Below, piece after piece: positions 34,080 to 45,909 of a stretch of 48,313 bases of DNA. The number at the start of each line of letters is the position of its first letter. Within the stretch, counting starts at the first letter, position 1. Location of the stretch: positions 1 through 48,313 of the forward strand of contig JABCZS010000014.1 in assembly GCA_013289605.1 (NCBI GenBank). Direction: 5' to 3'. The notes beneath the pieces are model-generated. The model ran no database searches, was not told the origin of the DNA, and saw nothing but the letters and a program-made list of their open reading frames with translations. A program made the position numbers and the translations under genes. The DNA comes from Gammaproteobacteria bacterium (GTDB lineage Bacteria; Pseudomonadota; Gammaproteobacteria; JABCZS01).

Positions 34080-34514
34080 GTGGCAAAGAAAGTTACGGCC
34101 TATATTCGCCTGCAAGTCAAAGCAGGTGAGGCCAATCCCAGTCCACCCGTAGGTCCCGCTTTGGGTCAACGTGGTGTGAATATTATGGAGTTTTGCAAAG
34201 CATTTAATGCACAAACTCAAAGCATGAAGAAAGGTATGCCGTTACCTGTAGTGATTACGGTATACAGTGATCGTAGCTTCACCTTTATTATTAAAACGCC
34301 TCCTGCTTCTTACTTGCTTAAAGAAGCCGCCGGTGTGACTAAAGGCAGTGGCAAACCTAAAGACGAAAAAGTGGGTAAGGTCACTCGTGCACAGCTAGAA
34401 GAAATTGTGAAAACCAAGGAGCCTGATCTCACTGCAAAAGATAAGGAAGCGGCTATACGCACAATCGCGGGTACAGCACGCAGCATGGGGATAGATGTTG
34501 AGGAGAAAGGCTAA
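34080..34514 (+). CDS. rplK: 50S ribosomal protein L11
   Basis: 144 residues, GTG start with AAGGAG 9 nt upstream. The family core is intact: KLQVKAG-type start ([28 protein letters not shown]), [17 protein letters not shown] and the C-terminal RNA-binding [11 protein letters not shown]11 binds 23S rRNA in the GTPase-associated centre and is needed for RelA activation. Its stop abuts the ATG of rplA, so the two are translationally coupled. Confidence 0.97.
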   Translation: MAKKVTAYIRLQVKAGEANPSPPVGPALGQRGVNIMEFCKAFNAQTQSMKKGMPLPVVITVYSDRSFTFIIKTPPASYLLKEAAGVTKGSGKPKDEKVGKVTRAQLEEIVKTKEPDLTAKDKEAAIRTIAGTARSMGIDVEEKG

Positions 34515-35204
34515 ATGGCAAACAAAAGCAAACGTATGAAAAAAGTGGGTCTGCGGATTGAAGCCGGGAAGCAATATGCTTTAGCAGAAGCTATCGCGTT
34601 GCTCCAAGAGCTCGCCTCAGTCAAGTTTAAAGAATCCGTGGATGTGAGCATTAATTTAGGCGTGGATCCACGTAAATCTGACCAAGTAGTACGGGGTTCA
34701 ACCGTATTACCTAACGGTACCGGTAAGACTGTACGGGTCGCGGTATTTGCAGACGGTGCTCAAGCGCAAGCGGCATTGGATGCGGGTGCAGATATTGTTG
34801 GGCTGGAAGATTTAGCCCAATCCGTTAAAGACGGCAATATCGATTTCGATGTGGTCATTGCCACACCGAGCACGATGCGCGTAGTCGGACAGCTGGGTCA
34901 AATCCTAGGACCTAAAGGCTTAATGCCTAATCCTAAAGTAGGCACCGTTGCTCAAGATGTCGCCGCGGCCGTGAAAAATGCCAAAGGCGGACAAGTCCGT
35001 TACCGTACCGATAAGGCCGGCATTATTCACAGCACCATAGGTAAAGTGGATTTCAACGCGGATGCATTGATGGAAAATTTACGTGCCTTATTAGTTGATT
35101 TACGTAAATTAAAACCCAGTTCTGCAAAAGGGGTGTACGTAAAGAAAATTACCGTATCCACTACCATGGGACCGGGTATAGCCGTAGATCAAGCATCAGT
35201 ATAA
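34515..35204 (+). CDS. rplA: 50S ribosomal protein L1
   Basis: 229 residues, close to the 234 of E. coli. Typical segments: [52 protein letters not shown] and the C-terminal [13 protein letters not shown]1 builds the L1 stalk that moves E-site tRNA and acts as translational repressor of its own operon. It is directly joined to rplK. Confidence 0.97.
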   Translation: MANKSKRMKKVGLRIEAGKQYALAEAIALLQELASVKFKESVDVSINLGVDPRKSDQVVRGSTVLPNGTGKTVRVAVFADGAQAQAALDAGADIVGLEDLAQSVKDGNIDFDVVIATPSTMRVVGQLGQILGPKGLMPNPKVGTVAQDVAAAVKNAKGGQVRYRTDKAGIIHSTIGKVDFNADALMENLRALLVDLRKLKPSSAKGVYVKKITVSTTMGPGIAVDQASV

Positions 35205-35380
35205 GCATGACTTTGTCGCAGTCGCTCATTTAAGGCGGCTGCACGTCAAAGACCGTAGGTATAGCTGGGCTATTTAATGATCCTATCTCCTACGCAGACG
35301 GTGTAAAACAAACCTGTTTCACCGTAAAGGTGTCTGCTTAATCGCAGACAAATGTGAGTTCCTATCAATGGAGGTGTTTT
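35205..35380 (+). promoter_or_regulatory. rplJ leader with L10-type regulatory RNA structure
   Basis: The 176-nt gap can fold into the expected L10(L12)4-binding leader: cgtagg/cctacg arms around an internal loop with tatag/ctatc (about 35262-35294), then acggtg/caccgt with an inner aaaca/tgttt extension (35298-35325), and tgtctgc/gcagaca (35331-35350) just before the Shine-Dalgarno GGAGG. In E. coli this leader gives feedback control of rplJL. The fold was judged by eye. Confidence 0.65.
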
Positions 35381-35908
35381 ATGACACTGAGTTTGAATGA
35401 TAAAAAAACCATTGTTGGGGAAGTAAGTAGCATTGCGCAAGACAGTATTGCGGCGGTCACCGCTGAATATCGTGGCTTAACAGTCTCTCAGATGAACAAA
35501 ATGCGACGCACAGCGCGTGAGCGTGGTGTTTATTTGCGAGTTGTGCGTAATACCTTAACGCGTTTAGCGATTAGAAATACGCGATTTGAGTGTTTACACG
35601 ATACGCTGACCGGGCCTTTAGTGGTCGCTTTCTCTAAGGATTCTCCAAGTGCGCCTGCGCGCATGATAAAAGAGTTCTGCAAAGAATTTGAAGCACTGAA
35701 AGTCAGGGCTTTGGCCGTTGATGGTCAATTGTACGATGCAAAGCAGTTAGATGCGGTTGCGACATTACCAAATAAAGAAGAGGCCTTGGCCACTCTATTG
35801 TCGGTGATGCAAGCCCCCATCAGCAAATTTGTACGTACGCTTGCTGCTACCCCACAAAAACTGGTATGGACGCTTGTTGCTGTGCGTGAGCAAAAAGAGC
35901 AACAGTAG
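35381..35908 (+). CDS. rplJ: 50S ribosomal protein L10
   Basis: 175 residues from ATG 35381, chosen because GGAGG (35370-35374) is 6 nt upstream and because MTLSLNDKK-type starts are normal; a GTG nine codons earlier (35354) would place the leader stem and the ribosome-binding site inside the gene. Core: IVGEVSSIAQDSIAAVTAEYRGLTV, MRRTARERGVYLRVVRNTL, GPLVVAFS, and the long C-terminal helix that carries L7/L12 dimers. L10 is the base of the ribosomal stalk and autoregulates through its leader. Confidence 0.96.
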   Translation: MTLSLNDKKTIVGEVSSIAQDSIAAVTAEYRGLTVSQMNKMRRTARERGVYLRVVRNTLTRLAIRNTRFECLHDTLTGPLVVAFSKDSPSAPARMIKEFCKEFEALKVRALAVDGQLYDAKQLDAVATLPNKEEALATLLSVMQAPISKFVRTLAATPQKLVWTLVAVREQKEQQ

Positions 35909-35948
35909 CTTTATCACATTAGAGACTAATTTATTTGGAGTTTAAGTC

Positions 35949-36329
35949 ATGGCAATTTCAAGAAATGATATTTTAGATGCAATTTCTGCAATGAGTGTAA
36001 TGGACGTTGTTGGACTCATTAAAGACATGGAAGAGAAGTTTGGCGTAACCGCAGCCGCTCCTGTGGCTATGGCCGCAGCAGCTGCGCCAGCTGCGGGTGA
36101 AGCCGCTGCTGAAGAGCAAACCGAGTTTGATGTCGTAATGACTGCGTTTGGTGAGAACAAAGTTTCTGTCATTAAAGCAGTACGTACCGTCACGAGTTTA
36201 GGTTTGAAAGAAGCTAAAGATTTGGTCGAAGGCGCACCTTCAACCATTAAAGAAGCCGTCAACAAAGAAGAAGCTGCAAACATTAAAAAGCAGCTTGAAG
36301 AAGCAGGTGCAACGGTTGTAATTAAGTAA
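35949..36329 (+). CDS. rplL: 50S ribosomal protein L7/L12
   Basis: 126 residues: an N-terminal dimer domain ([28 protein letters not shown]), an Ala-rich hinge (37-58) and the C-terminal factor-binding domain ([35 protein letters not shown]). It recruits EF-G and EF-Tu. GGAG precedes the ATG. It is coupled to rplJ, 40 bp upstream. Confidence 0.97.
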   Translation: MAISRNDILDAISAMSVMDVVGLIKDMEEKFGVTAAAPVAMAAAAAPAAGEAAAEEQTEFDVVMTAFGENKVSVIKAVRTVTSLGLKEAKDLVEGAPSTIKEAVNKEEAANIKKQLEEAGATVVIK

Positions 36330-36353
36330 GCAGTATCGGTGTGACATTAAAAC

Positions 36354-36394
36354 CCTGAGGGAGTGTTTAACTGCCTCAGGTGTTTTGTTTTTTA
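36354..36394 (+). terminator. Attenuator/partial terminator between rplL and rpoB
   Basis: cctgagg (36354-36360) pairs with cctcagg (36374-36380), with an inner agt/act extension, and is followed by tgttttgttttttta-type T-rich DNA (36381-36394). E. coli has a partial terminator in the same place that sets the ratio of ribosomal protein to RNA polymerase synthesis; the same role is inferred here. Confidence 0.7.
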
Positions 36395-36444
36395 TAAAAA
36401 ATCGTGTTGACTTTCCATGGTAACTTGACATAAGAGGATCTCAT

Positions 36445-39400
36445 ATGGCTGAAACGGTATACTCATTGACTGAAAAAAAACGTATTCGTACAGATTTCGG
36501 CAGCCTGCCTCATGTATTAGATGTACCTGATTTACTCAGTGTGCAAAGGGAGTCTTATAATCATGACTTTCTGCAACTTGATCTTCCAGAAAATAAACGT
36601 AAAAAAAGTGGCCTAGAGGGCGCATTTAGCTCTGTTTTCCCGATCGAAAGTTATTCGGGACACGCCATTTTAGAATATGCCGGATACCGATTGGGTACCA
36701 GCGTATTTGATGTAAAAGAATGTCAGGTACGTGGTGCCACGTATGCTGCGCCGCTGCGCGTTAAAGTGCGCTTGGTGATTTACGATAAAGAATCACCTGC
36801 GGATCAAAAAGTAATTAAAGATATTCGTGAGCAAGAAGTCTATATGGGTGAAATCCCCTTAATGACCGATACGGGCTCGTTTGTCATTAACGGTACAGAG
36901 CGTGTTATCGTCTCCCAATTACACCGCTCACCCGGGGTATTTTTCGAGCATGATAAAGGGAAGACCCATTCTTCCGGTAAACTATTATATTCCGCGCGTG
37001 TTATTCCTTACCGTGGTTCTTGGTTAGATTTTGAATTTGATCCCAAAGATTGCTTATTTGCCCGGATCGACAGACGCCGTAAATTACCCGTGACCATTTT
37101 GTTACGCGCTTTAGGCATGAATGTCGATGAAATTCTTAAAGATTTTTTCACAACCATTACCTATACGCTAAAAGATAACTACACCGTCACCATGCAGTGT
37201 TCACCTGAAGAATTACGCGGTCAAATTGCGGTGGTGGATATTAAGGACAGTAAAGGCAATGTGATCGTTGAACAAGGCCGCAGAATCGCAAGTCGTCACG
37301 TGAAATTACTAGAAAAAGCGAATATTAATGAATTAGATATTTCTACCGATTACCTCATGGGCCGCTCCATTGCTTCAAGCATTATTGATAAGAAAAGTGG
37401 TGAAGTCATTGTTCCTGCGAATGCGGAAATCAGTGATGAACTGATCAATGTATTGCATAAAAACAATATCACTACATTTGAGGTATTGCATACCAATGAT
37501 TTTGATCGTGGACCTTATATTTCCGATACCTTGCGGATTGATCCGACACAAAGCCAGCTGGAAGCCTTGGTTGAAATTTATCGCATGATGCGTCCCGGCG
37601 AGCCACCGACTAAAGATGCGGCTGAAAATTTATTTGCCAATTTATTTTTTAACGAAGATCGCTACAGTTTATCTGCAGTAGGCCGGATGAAATTCAATCG
37701 TCGTGTAGGCCGTAAAGAAGCCGAAGGCTTACCTACACTGAGCAAAGAAGACATCATTGATGTCATCAAAACGCTGATTGATATCCGCGATGGACGCGGT
37801 GAAGTGGATGATATTGATCATTTAGGTAATCGACGGGTGCGTAGCGTAGGGGAATTGGTTGAAAATCAATTCCGAGTCGGTCTTGTGCGGGTTGAGCGTG
37901 CAGTCAAAGAGCGCTTGAGCCTTGCTGATTCTGAAGGTGCAATGCCACAAGATTTAATCAATGCGAAACCTGTTTCTGCAGCCATTAAAGAATTTTTTGG
38001 TTCCAGCCAATTGTCACAATTTATGGATCAAAATAATCCGCTGTCTGAAATTACCCATAAACGTCGGGTCTCAGCATTAGGACCAGGCGGATTAACCCGC
38101 GAACGCGCAGGATTTGAAGTCCGTGACGTTCATCCAACGCATTACGGTCGTGTCTGCCCGATTGAAACACCGGAAGGTCCCAACATCGGTTTGATCAATT
38201 CATTGGCGGTTTATGCCCGGACTAACGAATACGGTTTCCTAGAGACGCCTTGCCGTAAAGTGATCGACTGTCAAGTGACCGATCAAATTGATTATTTATC
38301 CGCTATTGATGAAGGTGATTTCTATATCGCGCAAGCCAGTGCGAAATTAGATAAAAATAATCGTATGATCGATGAACTGGTACCTTGTCGTCACCGTGAT
38401 GAAAACACATTAGTGACTCCCGATAAAATTGATTATATGGACGTTTCACCTAAACAAATTGTATCGGTTGCGGCCTCACTCATTCCATTCTTAGAGCATG
38501 ATGATGCGAACCGTGCGTTGATGGGATCAAACATGCAACGTCAAGCCGTGCCTACCCTTATTGCCGATAAACCCTTAGTCGGTACCGGCATGGAGCGTAT
38601 TGTTGCGCGTGATTCAGGGGTGACTGTACTCGCTAAACGCGGCGGCATCGTTGATGCGGTAGACTCCGGCCGTATCGTTGTTAAAGTAAACGATGATGAA
38701 ACAGAAGCCGGTGAAGCAGGCGTAGATATTTATAACTTGGTTAAATACACCCGCTCGAATCAAAACACGTGTATTAATCAACGACCACTTGTTGAACCTG
38801 GGGATCTCATCAGTAAAGGCGATGTCCTTGCCGATGGTTCATCCACTGATTTAGGCGAACTCGCCTTGGGGCAAAATTTATTGGTCGCCTTTATGCCTTG
38901 GAATGGTTATAACTTCGAGGATTCTATTCTTATTTCCGAGCGCCTCGTGCAAGAAGATCGCTTTACCTCTATCCACATTGAGGAATTAAGTTGTATTTCA
39001 CGTGACACGAAACTGGGTCCTGAAGAAATTACCGCAGATATCCCCAATGTGGGTGAAACTGCCCTCGGTAAATTAGATGAGGCGGGCGTGGTTTATATCG
39101 GTGCGGAAGTCAAAGCAGGGGATATCTTGGTCGGAAAAGTCACCCCTAAAGGTGAAACCCAACTGACGCCTGAAGAAAAACTTTTGCGCGCTATCTTTGG
39201 TGAAAAAGCCTCTGATGTAAAAGACACGTCTTTGCGTGTGCCTACCGGTATGAATGGTACCGTCATCGATGTGCAAATTTTCACCCGTGATGGTGTTGAA
39301 AAAGATGAACGTGCGCGTGAAATTGAAGCGGATGAATTGAAGAAAGTACAAAAAGATTTGAACGATGAATTTCGAATTGTTGAAAACGATATTTATCAAC

Positions 39401-40545
39401 GGATCAATAAACAACTTCTGGATAAAGTCTCTTCTGGCGGCCCTAAAGGCTTAAAAGCAAACGACAAAATCACGAAGGAGTATTTGGATACTTTAACGCA
39501 CGACAAATGGTTTGAAATTCGTTTGCGTAAAGATGAAGACAATATGCAACTGGAAAGTGCGCGCGAGCAATTATTAGCCTTGCGTAAAGCTTATGACGAA
39601 AAATTGGAAGAAAAACGTAAAAAAATTACTCAAGGTGATGATTTAGCACCCGGCGTATTAAAAGTGGTGAAAGTCTATCTTGCAGTAAAACGTTATATTC
39701 AACCTGGCGATAAAATGGCCGGACGTCACGGTAATAAAGGGGTGATCTCTACCATCGTTCCGGTAGAAGATATGCCGCATTTACCTAATGGCACGCCGGT
39801 GGACATCGTGTTAAACCCTCTAGGCGTACCTTCACGGATGAACGTGGGGCAAGTATTAGAGACCCATTTAGGCTGGGCGGCTAAGGGCTTAGGCGATAAA
39901 ATTGGCAAAATGATAGATGAACAAGAAAAACTCAGTAGTATTCGTGCCCTGTTAGGTAAGGTGTATGAAATTGCAGGGGATAACAATAAAAACGTGCTGA
40001 AATCATTAAATGATACGGAGTTAGCTTCACTTGCGAAACGTCTGCGTGGTGGTGTGCCTATGGCGACACCTGTATTTGATGGTGCGAGCGAAGACAAGAT
40101 TAAAGCCATGTTACGTTTAGCGGACTTGCCCGAATCAGGACAAACTCTTTTGTATGATGGGCGTACCGGCGATCCTTTCGATACGCCAGTGACGGTAGGC
40201 TACATGTATATTCTGAAGTTACATCACTTGGTGGATGACAAAATGCATGCGCGTTCTACAGGTTCTTATAGCTTGGTCACGCAACAACCTTTAGGCGGTA
40301 AAGCGCAATTTGGTGGTCAACGCTTCGGGGAAATGGAAGTGTGGGCACTCCAAGCCTATGGTGCAGCTTATACCTTGCAAGAAATGCTCACGGTTAAATC
40401 AGATGATGTGGCTGGACGTACCCGGATGTATAAAAATATCGTCGATGGTGATCACCGTATGGAAGCAGGCATGCCAGAGTCCTTTAATGTGTTAATTAAA
40501 GAGATCCGCGCATTAGCCTTGAATGTTGAGCTGGACAGAGAATAA
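36445..40545 (+). CDS. rpoB: RNA polymerase beta subunit
   Basis: 1366 residues (E. coli 1342). It starts [19 protein letters not shown] and carries the rifampicin region [20 protein letters not shown] at about 522-541, with D528, H538 and S543 at the E. coli D516, H526 and S531 positions, all wild type. The active-centre segments [17 protein letters not shown] and [15 protein letters not shown], the [13 protein letters not shown] loop, and the C-terminal [17 protein letters not shown] are intact. It is followed by rpoC after 59 bp. Confidence 0.98.
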   Translation: MAETVYSLTEKKRIRTDFGSLPHVLDVPDLLSVQRESYNHDFLQLDLPENKRKKSGLEGAFSSVFPIESYSGHAILEYAGYRLGTSVFDVKECQVRGATYAAPLRVKVRLVIYDKESPADQKVIKDIREQEVYMGEIPLMTDTGSFVINGTERVIVSQLHRSPGVFFEHDKGKTHSSGKLLYSARVIPYRGSWLDFEFDPKDCLFARIDRRRKLPVTILLRALGMNVDEILKDFFTTITYTLKDNYTVTMQCSPEELRGQIAVVDIKDSKGNVIVEQGRRIASRHVKLLEKANINELDISTDYLMGRSIASSIIDKKSGEVIVPANAEISDELINVLHKNNITTFEVLHTNDFDRGPYISDTLRIDPTQSQLEALVEIYRMMRPGEPPTKDAAENLFANLFFNEDRYSLSAVGRMKFNRRVGRKEAEGLPTLSKEDIIDVIKTLIDIRDGRGEVDDIDHLGNRRVRSVGELVENQFRVGLVRVERAVKERLSLADSEGAMPQDLINAKPVSAAIKEFFGSSQLSQFMDQNNPLSEITHKRRVSALGPGGLTRERAGFEVRDVHPTHYGRVCPIETPEGPNIGLINSLAVYARTNEYGFLETPCRKVIDCQVTDQIDYLSAIDEGDFYIAQASAKLDKNNRMIDELVPCRHRDENTLVTPDKIDYMDVSPKQIVSVAASLIPFLEHDDANRALMGSNMQRQAVPTLIADKPLVGTGMERIVARDSGVTVLAKRGGIVDAVDSGRIVVKVNDDETEAGEAGVDIYNLVKYTRSNQNTCINQRPLVEPGDLISKGDVLADGSSTDLGELALGQNLLVAFMPWNGYNFEDSILISERLVQEDRFTSIHIEELSCISRDTKLGPEEITADIPNVGETALGKLDEAGVVYIGAEVKAGDILVGKVTPKGETQLTPEEKLLRAIFGEKASDVKDTSLRVPTGMNGTVIDVQIFTRDGVEKDERAREIEADELKKVQKDLNDEFRIVENDIYQRINKQLLDKVSSGGPKGLKANDKITKEYLDTLTHDKWFEIRLRKDEDNMQLESAREQLLALRKAYDEKLEEKRKKITQGDDLAPGVLKVVKVYLAVKRYIQPGDKMAGRHGNKGVISTIVPVEDMPHLPNGTPVDIVLNPLGVPSRMNVGQVLETHLGWAAKGLGDKIGKMIDEQEKLSSIRALLGKVYEIAGDNNKNVLKSLNDTELASLAKRLRGGVPMATPVFDGASEDKIKAMLRLADLPESGQTLLYDGRTGDPFDTPVTVGYMYILKLHHLVDDKMHARSTGSYSLVTQQPLGGKAQFGGQRFGEMEVWALQAYGAAYTLQEMLTVKSDDVAGRTRMYKNIVDGDHRMEAGMPESFNVLIKEIRALALNVELDRE

Positions 40546-40604
40546 CAGCATGAATGTCATACGCGTTGGATGTATAAACTTAACTGCATAGAGGGGATAC
40601 AAAC

Positions 40605-43600
40605 TTGAAAGATTTATTAGGTCTGCTCAGAGATCAGCATAGTGTAGAAGATTTTGACCTTATTCGTATTTCTTTAGCATCACCGGATTCTATACGTGCG
40701 ATGTCTTTTGGTGAGGTAAGAAAACCTGAGACCATTAATTACCGTACGTTTAAACCTGAACGTGATGGTTTGTTTTGTGCAAAAATCTTTGGTCCGGTTA
40801 AAGATTATGAATGCTTATGCGGAAAATATAAGCGTCTAAAACACCGTGGCATTATTTGCGAAAAATGCGGCGTCGAAGTGACGTTGACCAAAGTGCGTCG
40901 TGAACGGATGGCTCACATTGAATTGGCGAGCCCTGTTGCCCACATTTGGTTTTTAAAGTCATTGCCTTCGCGTATCGGCTTAATGCTAGATATGACTTTG
41001 CGTGATATTGAGCGCATTTTATATTTTGAAGCCTATGTGGTGACTGATCCAGGAATGACATCGTTAACCCTGGGTCAATTGCTTTCTGAAGAAGCTTTTG
41101 CTGAATCTGTGGAGCAATTCGGTGATGAATTTACCGCGGGCATGGGTGCAGAAGCGATCCGTGAATTGCTTTCTCAGTTGGATATTAAAGCTGAAATAGA
41201 AAAACTACGTCAGGACTTAATTGAAACGGGTTCAGATACAAAATTCAAGAAAATTGCGAAACGGCTTAAATTGCTGGAAGCTTTTGCAGGGTCCACCAAT
41301 AAACCCGAATGGATGATTTTAGAAGTATTGCCGGTATTACCGCCTGATTTACGGCCACTGGTGCCGCTTGATGGTGGACGGTTTGCTACTTCTGATCTAA
41401 ATGATCTCTACCGTCGCGTTATCAACCGTAATAATCGTTTAAAACGTCTGCTCGATTTAAATGCGCCGGACATTATCGTGCGTAATGAAAAAAGGATGTT
41501 GCAAGAAGCAGTGGATGCGTTATTGGATAATGGTCGCAGAGGACGGGCCATTACCGGTAGCAATAAACGGCCCTTGAAATCACTTGCCGATATGATTAAA
41601 GGTAAGCAAGGCCGCTTTAGACAAAATCTTTTAGGTAAACGGGTCGATTATTCTGGACGTTCCGTGATTGTGGTGGGACCGACCTTAAAACTTCACCAAT
41701 GTGGTTTACCCAAAAAAATGGCACTCGAGCTATTTAAACCCTTTATTTTCAGTAAATTAGAACGTTTAGGCTTGGCCTCAACCATTAAAGCTGCAAAGAA
41801 AATGGTGGAACGCGAAGAAAGTGAAGTGTGGGATATTCTCGATGATGTGATCCGTGAACATCCTGTGCTACTGAATCGTGCACCCACCTTACACCGTTTA
41901 GGTATTCAAGCTTTTGAACCTGTGTTAGTGGAAGGTAAGGCGATACAACTCCATCCTTTAGTGTGCGCCGCCTATAACGCTGACTTTGACGGGGATCAAA
42001 TGGCCGTGCACGTGCCGCTTACGATAGAAGCGCAATTGGAAGCACGTAGCTTAATGATGTCTACAAATAATATTCTCTCCCCTGCAAACGGTGAACCGAT
42101 TATCGTTCCTTCGCAAGACGTGGTGTTAGGCTTGTACTACATGACGCGTGAGCGCGCCAATGGTGTAGGTGAAGGGATGATTTTTGCGGATGTCAATGAA
42201 GTCCACCGGGCTTATTCCACTAAACAAGTGGGCATACACAGTAAAATTAAAGTGCGTTTGCCACGTTATTTACTTGAGGATGATGTTGACGGTGATGAAA
42301 CATTAGTGTTAATTGAAACAACTGTAGGGCGTGCGTTACTGTCTGAGTTGTTGCCACGTGGCTTGCTATTCTCTAACGTGAATAGGACGATGAATAAAAA
42401 AGCCATCTCTAGCATTATCAATGCGTGTTACCGCAAAGTCGGCTTGAAAGAAACCGCTATTTTTGCTGATCAATTAATGTATACCGGTTTTTATTACGCG
42501 ATGCGTTCAGGGACTTCAGTCGGAATTAACGATTTAGAAATTCCTGAAGAAAAAGCTGAAATTGTTAGAGCTGCAGAAGAGGAAGTCAAAGGCATAGAAG
42601 AGCAGTTTAGTTCAGGTCTTGTGACCTACGGTGAGCGTTACAATAAAATTGTAGATATTTGGTCACGTACCAACGATAAAGTGGCTAAGGCCATGATGAG
42701 TAAACTCTCTACAGAAACTGTCACAGATAAAGAAGGCAAAAGAGTCCAACAAGAATCGTTTAATCCATTTTATATGATGTCGGCTTCAGGTGCACGGGGT
42801 AGTGCGGCCCAGATCCGGCAGTTGGCTGGTATGCGGGGCTTGATGGCTAAGCCAGACGGTTCGATTATCGAAACCCCGATTATTGCGAACTTTAGAGAAG
42901 GCTTAGACGTATTACAATACTTTATTTCTACCCACGGTGCGCGTAAAGGTTTGGCAGATACGGCGCTTAAAACGGCAAACTCAGGTTATCTGACGCGTCG
43001 TTTAGTCGACGTTGCGCAAGATCTCGTGGTGACAGAAAAAGATTGTGGTACGGATCATGGCATACGTATCGCATCCTTGATTCAAGGGGGCGATGTGGTG
43101 GAACCCTTGCATGAGCGTGTCTTAGGCCGTGTCTTATCACAAGATGTATTAGATCCTAAATCACAAGAAATTATTTTCCCACGCGGCACCTTATTAGATG
43201 AAACACGGGTGGAAACCTTAGATACCTTAGGGATCCACGAAGTATTTGTGCGCTCAGCCATTACGTGCGAAACACGTTACGGTTTATGTGCAGCGTGTTA
43301 TGGACGTGATCTGGCGCGTGGACACTTAGTCAATATTGGTGAAGCTGTGGGGGTCATCGCCGCACAATCTATCGGTGAACCCGGTACCCAGTTAACCATG
43401 CGTACCTTCCATATTGGGGGCGCGGCATCTAGAACGATTACGGTTAACCACATTCAAGTGAAATCATCCGGTAAAGTAAAATTACATAATGTGAAATTAT
43501 TGGATCGTACAGGCGGAAAATTTGTCGCCGTATCGCGCTCCGGTGAAATTACCGTGCTTGATGAAAATGGTCGTGAACGTGAACGCTATAAAGTACCTTA

Positions 43601-44813
43601 TGGTGCAGTATTAACGGTTGCGGATAATGATGCGATTAAAGCAGGGCAAATGATTGCCAGCTGGGATCCACACATGCATCCGATCATTACTGAGGTCGCA
43701 GGTAGTGTGCGCTTTGTGGACATGATCGAAGGCGTGACCATGCAAAAGCAAACGGATGAAGCGACCGGAACTACAAATATTGTGATCACCGATGCGAAAC
43801 AACGCAGCTCCGGCGGTAAAGAATTACGTGCCATGGTGAAATTAGTCGATTCGCAAGGCGAAGATGTCTGCTTAGGCGGAACCACTCAACCCGCTTATTA
43901 CTTTTTACCTTCAGGCGCGATCGTTAATTTGAATGACGGTGCGAAAGTAGGTGTGGGTGATGTTATCGCCCGTCTACCGCAAGAATCTTCGAAAACACGG
44001 GATATCACCGGGGGCTTGCCGCGCGTTGCCGATTTATTTGAAGCACGTAAACCTAAAGATTCAGCAATTTTAGCAGAATGTTCAGGCATGATTAACTTCG
44101 GTAAAGCCACAAAAGGTAAACGTCGCTTGATGATTACCGGTCAAAACAGCGAAGCACATGAAGAGCTCATACCGAAATGGCGTCATGTGACTGTATTTGA
44201 AGGTGAGCAAGTCGAGCGTGGTGAAGTCATCGCCGACGGTTCAGCAAATCCACATGATATTTTACGCTTATTAGGTGTGAATGCACTGTCCAATTATATT
44301 GTGAATGAAGTGCAAGATGTGTATCGACTTCAAGGTGTGAAGATTAATGATAAACACATTGAAGTCATCATTCGTCAAATGTTGCGCAAAGTGATCATTT
44401 CTCATCCTGGCGATACGCGGTTCTTACCGGGCGAGCAACTCGAATGGGTGCGGGTACAAGAAGCAAATTCGGCACTGACTCCGGAACAAATTCCGGCGAC
44501 CTTTGAGCCGGTATTGCTAGGGATTACAAAAGCCTCTCTGGCTACTGAATCCTTTATTTCTGCAGCCTCGTTCCAAGAAACCACGCGCGTGCTTACTGAA
44601 GCCTCTGTTGCGGGCAAACGGGATGATTTACGCGGCTTAAAGGAAAATGTTATCGTTGGGCGATTGATTCCTGCAGGAACCGGACTTGCGTACCATACGC
44701 AAAAACGGAAGATGCAGGAAAATGCATATGTGTTGGATGCGAAGCCGACTGCGGAAGAAGTAGAAAATGCGCTGAGTGTAGCCTTAAATTCGTCCAATGA
44801 GAATTTAGGCTAA
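40605..44813 (+). CDS. rpoC: RNA polymerase beta' subunit
   Basis: 1402 residues (E. coli 1407), TTG start with GAGGGG 9 nt upstream. The N-terminal zinc site has C70, C72, C85 and C88 ([21 protein letters not shown]). The catalytic NADFDGD puts D460, D462 and D464 at exactly the E. coli numbers. The second zinc region ([15 protein letters not shown]), the trigger loop near [17 protein letters not shown], and the C-terminal [12 protein letters not shown] are complete. No insertion beyond the usual proteobacterial ones is obvious. Confidence 0.98.
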   Translation: MKDLLGLLRDQHSVEDFDLIRISLASPDSIRAMSFGEVRKPETINYRTFKPERDGLFCAKIFGPVKDYECLCGKYKRLKHRGIICEKCGVEVTLTKVRRERMAHIELASPVAHIWFLKSLPSRIGLMLDMTLRDIERILYFEAYVVTDPGMTSLTLGQLLSEEAFAESVEQFGDEFTAGMGAEAIRELLSQLDIKAEIEKLRQDLIETGSDTKFKKIAKRLKLLEAFAGSTNKPEWMILEVLPVLPPDLRPLVPLDGGRFATSDLNDLYRRVINRNNRLKRLLDLNAPDIIVRNEKRMLQEAVDALLDNGRRGRAITGSNKRPLKSLADMIKGKQGRFRQNLLGKRVDYSGRSVIVVGPTLKLHQCGLPKKMALELFKPFIFSKLERLGLASTIKAAKKMVEREESEVWDILDDVIREHPVLLNRAPTLHRLGIQAFEPVLVEGKAIQLHPLVCAAYNADFDGDQMAVHVPLTIEAQLEARSLMMSTNNILSPANGEPIIVPSQDVVLGLYYMTRERANGVGEGMIFADVNEVHRAYSTKQVGIHSKIKVRLPRYLLEDDVDGDETLVLIETTVGRALLSELLPRGLLFSNVNRTMNKKAISSIINACYRKVGLKETAIFADQLMYTGFYYAMRSGTSVGINDLEIPEEKAEIVRAAEEEVKGIEEQFSSGLVTYGERYNKIVDIWSRTNDKVAKAMMSKLSTETVTDKEGKRVQQESFNPFYMMSASGARGSAAQIRQLAGMRGLMAKPDGSIIETPIIANFREGLDVLQYFISTHGARKGLADTALKTANSGYLTRRLVDVAQDLVVTEKDCGTDHGIRIASLIQGGDVVEPLHERVLGRVLSQDVLDPKSQEIIFPRGTLLDETRVETLDTLGIHEVFVRSAITCETRYGLCAACYGRDLARGHLVNIGEAVGVIAAQSIGEPGTQLTMRTFHIGGAASRTITVNHIQVKSSGKVKLHNVKLLDRTGGKFVAVSRSGEITVLDENGRERERYKVPYGAVLTVADNDAIKAGQMIASWDPHMHPIITEVAGSVRFVDMIEGVTMQKQTDEATGTTNIVITDAKQRSSGGKELRAMVKLVDSQGEDVCLGGTTQPAYYFLPSGAIVNLNDGAKVGVGDVIARLPQESSKTRDITGGLPRVADLFEARKPKDSAILAECSGMINFGKATKGKRRLMITGQNSEAHEELIPKWRHVTVFEGEQVERGEVIADGSANPHDILRLLGVNALSNYIVNEVQDVYRLQGVKINDKHIEVIIRQMLRKVIISHPGDTRFLPGEQLEWVRVQEANSALTPEQIPATFEPVLLGITKASLATESFISAASFQETTRVLTEASVAGKRDDLRGLKENVIVGRLIPAGTGLAYHTQKRKMQENAYVLDAKPTAEEVENALSVALNSSNENLG

Positions 44814-44830
44814 GGTTTTTAATACAGTAA

Positions 44831-44863
44831 ATCTCGCAAGATTGCGGGATTTTTCTGTGTTTT
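44831..44863 (+). terminator. Intrinsic terminator after rpoC
   Basis: atctcgcaa pairs with ttgcgggat (44831-44850; one G-T pair) and is followed by ttttctgtgtttt. It ends the rpoBC transcript before the str operon promoter. Confidence 0.75.
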
Positions 44864-44875
44864 AATGCTTAACAC

Positions 44876-44902
44876 TTGACGCTGGTGCCAAAGCACTATA
44901 AA
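44876..44902 (+). promoter_or_regulatory. Promoter of the str operon
   Basis: TTGACG (44876-44881) and TATAAA (44897-44902), spacer 15 nt, about 80 nt before rpsL. The short spacer is not ideal, but no better pair lies between the terminator and rpsL. Confidence 0.5.
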
Positions 44903-44980
44903 CTGCCGCATTCAGCCAATAGAGACTGAATTTTTAGTTAAATATCAGATAAAATCAGATAAATTTTGGAGTTTTGAATT

Positions 44981-45361
44981 ATGCCGACGACCAATCAATT
45001 GGTACGCAAAAGTCGTCAACCTAAGCGAGTGATTGCGGGTGTTCCAGCGTTGAAGCGGTGTCCGCAAAAACGGGGCGTTTGTACTCGGGTGTATACCACT
45101 ACGCCTAAAAAACCAAACTCTGCTTTGCGTAAAGTTGCACGGGTATTATTAAGTAATGGTATGGAAGTGACCGCATATATTCCTGGGGAAGGTCACAACT
45201 TACAAGAACACTCCGTGGTGCTGATCCGTGGTGGTCGGGTAAAGGATTTACCAGGTGTGTATTACCAAATCATCCGGGGTGCATTGGATACGAGTGGTGT
45301 AAGCAAACGGAGACAAAGCCGTTCACGTTATGGCGCGGAAAGGCCAAAGGATAAGAAGTAA
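44981..45361 (+). CDS. rpsL: 30S ribosomal protein S12
   Basis: 126 residues. The decoding-centre loops [13 protein letters not shown] (K43, K44) and [12 protein letters not shown] (K88) are wild type, so no classic streptomycin-resistance substitution is present. S12 controls decoding accuracy at the A site. GGAG is 8 nt before the ATG. First gene of the str operon. Confidence 0.98.
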   Translation: MPTTNQLVRKSRQPKRVIAGVPALKRCPQKRGVCTRVYTTTPKKPNSALRKVARVLLSNGMEVTAYIPGEGHNLQEHSVVLIRGGRVKDLPGVYYQIIRGALDTSGVSKRRQSRSRYGAERPKDKK

Positions 45362-45394
45362 CATTAGAAGTTTTACGAGAAATTAGGTTCCATT

Positions 45395-45862
45395 ATGTCA
45401 AGACGTCGTGTAGCAAAAAAACATGTAATTAAACCAGATTCAAAATTTGGATCAGTCCTAATTGCTAAGTTCATTAATCATATTATGAACAGTGGTAAGA
45501 AATCAGTTGCAGAAAACATTGTGTATAATGCACTTGAGAAATTAGCTGACACAAGTAAGCTAACTGTTGATGATGCATTCAATAAAGTATTGGCTAAAAT
45601 CAAGCCCGTTGTTGAAGTAAGATCTCGTCGTGTAGGTGGTGCTACCTATCAAATTCCAGTAGAAGTTAGACCTGAGCGTCAGCTTGCATTAGCGATGCGG
45701 TGGTTGATACAAGCTGCGAGAAATCGTTCTGAAAAAGGAATGATTGCGCAGTTATCTGCTGAGATGCTAGATATATTGGCCGGTCGTGGCGAAGCTGTGA
45801 AAAAATGTATAGATACCAAGAAAATGGCGGATGCAAACCAAGCTTTCGCGCATTTTCGTTAA
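45395..45862 (+). CDS. rpsG: 30S ribosomal protein S7
   Basis: 155 residues, the usual short form. It begins [40 protein letters not shown] is the conserved beta-hairpin at the E site, and [19 protein letters not shown] follows. S7 nucleates assembly of the 30S head and in E. coli represses the operon. The Shine-Dalgarno sequence before ATG 45395 is weak (ttagg). Spacing to rpsL is 33 bp. Confidence 0.98.
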   Translation: MSRRRVAKKHVIKPDSKFGSVLIAKFINHIMNSGKKSVAENIVYNALEKLADTSKLTVDDAFNKVLAKIKPVVEVRSRRVGGATYQIPVEVRPERQLALAMRWLIQAARNRSEKGMIAQLSAEMLDILAGRGEAVKKCIDTKKMADANQAFAHFR

Positions 45863-45909
45863 AAATTTAATTTTTATCCTATTTAGAATGCTATTTTAAG
45901 GAAAAACCT

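Noticed and set aside
35354-35380. Longer rplJ start at GTG 35354
   Set aside because: It would place the GGAGG ribosome-binding site inside the gene and add residues not found in L10 proteins; ATG 35381 fits better.
35942-36283. Minus-strand frame opposite rplL
   Set aside because: It mirrors the Ala-rich hinge of L7/L12 and has no independent support.
38002-38075. Antibiotic-resistance substitutions in rpoB (and in rpsL at 44981-45361)
   Set aside because: The residues matching E. coli D516, H526 and S531 in RpoB and K43 and K88 in S12 are all wild type.
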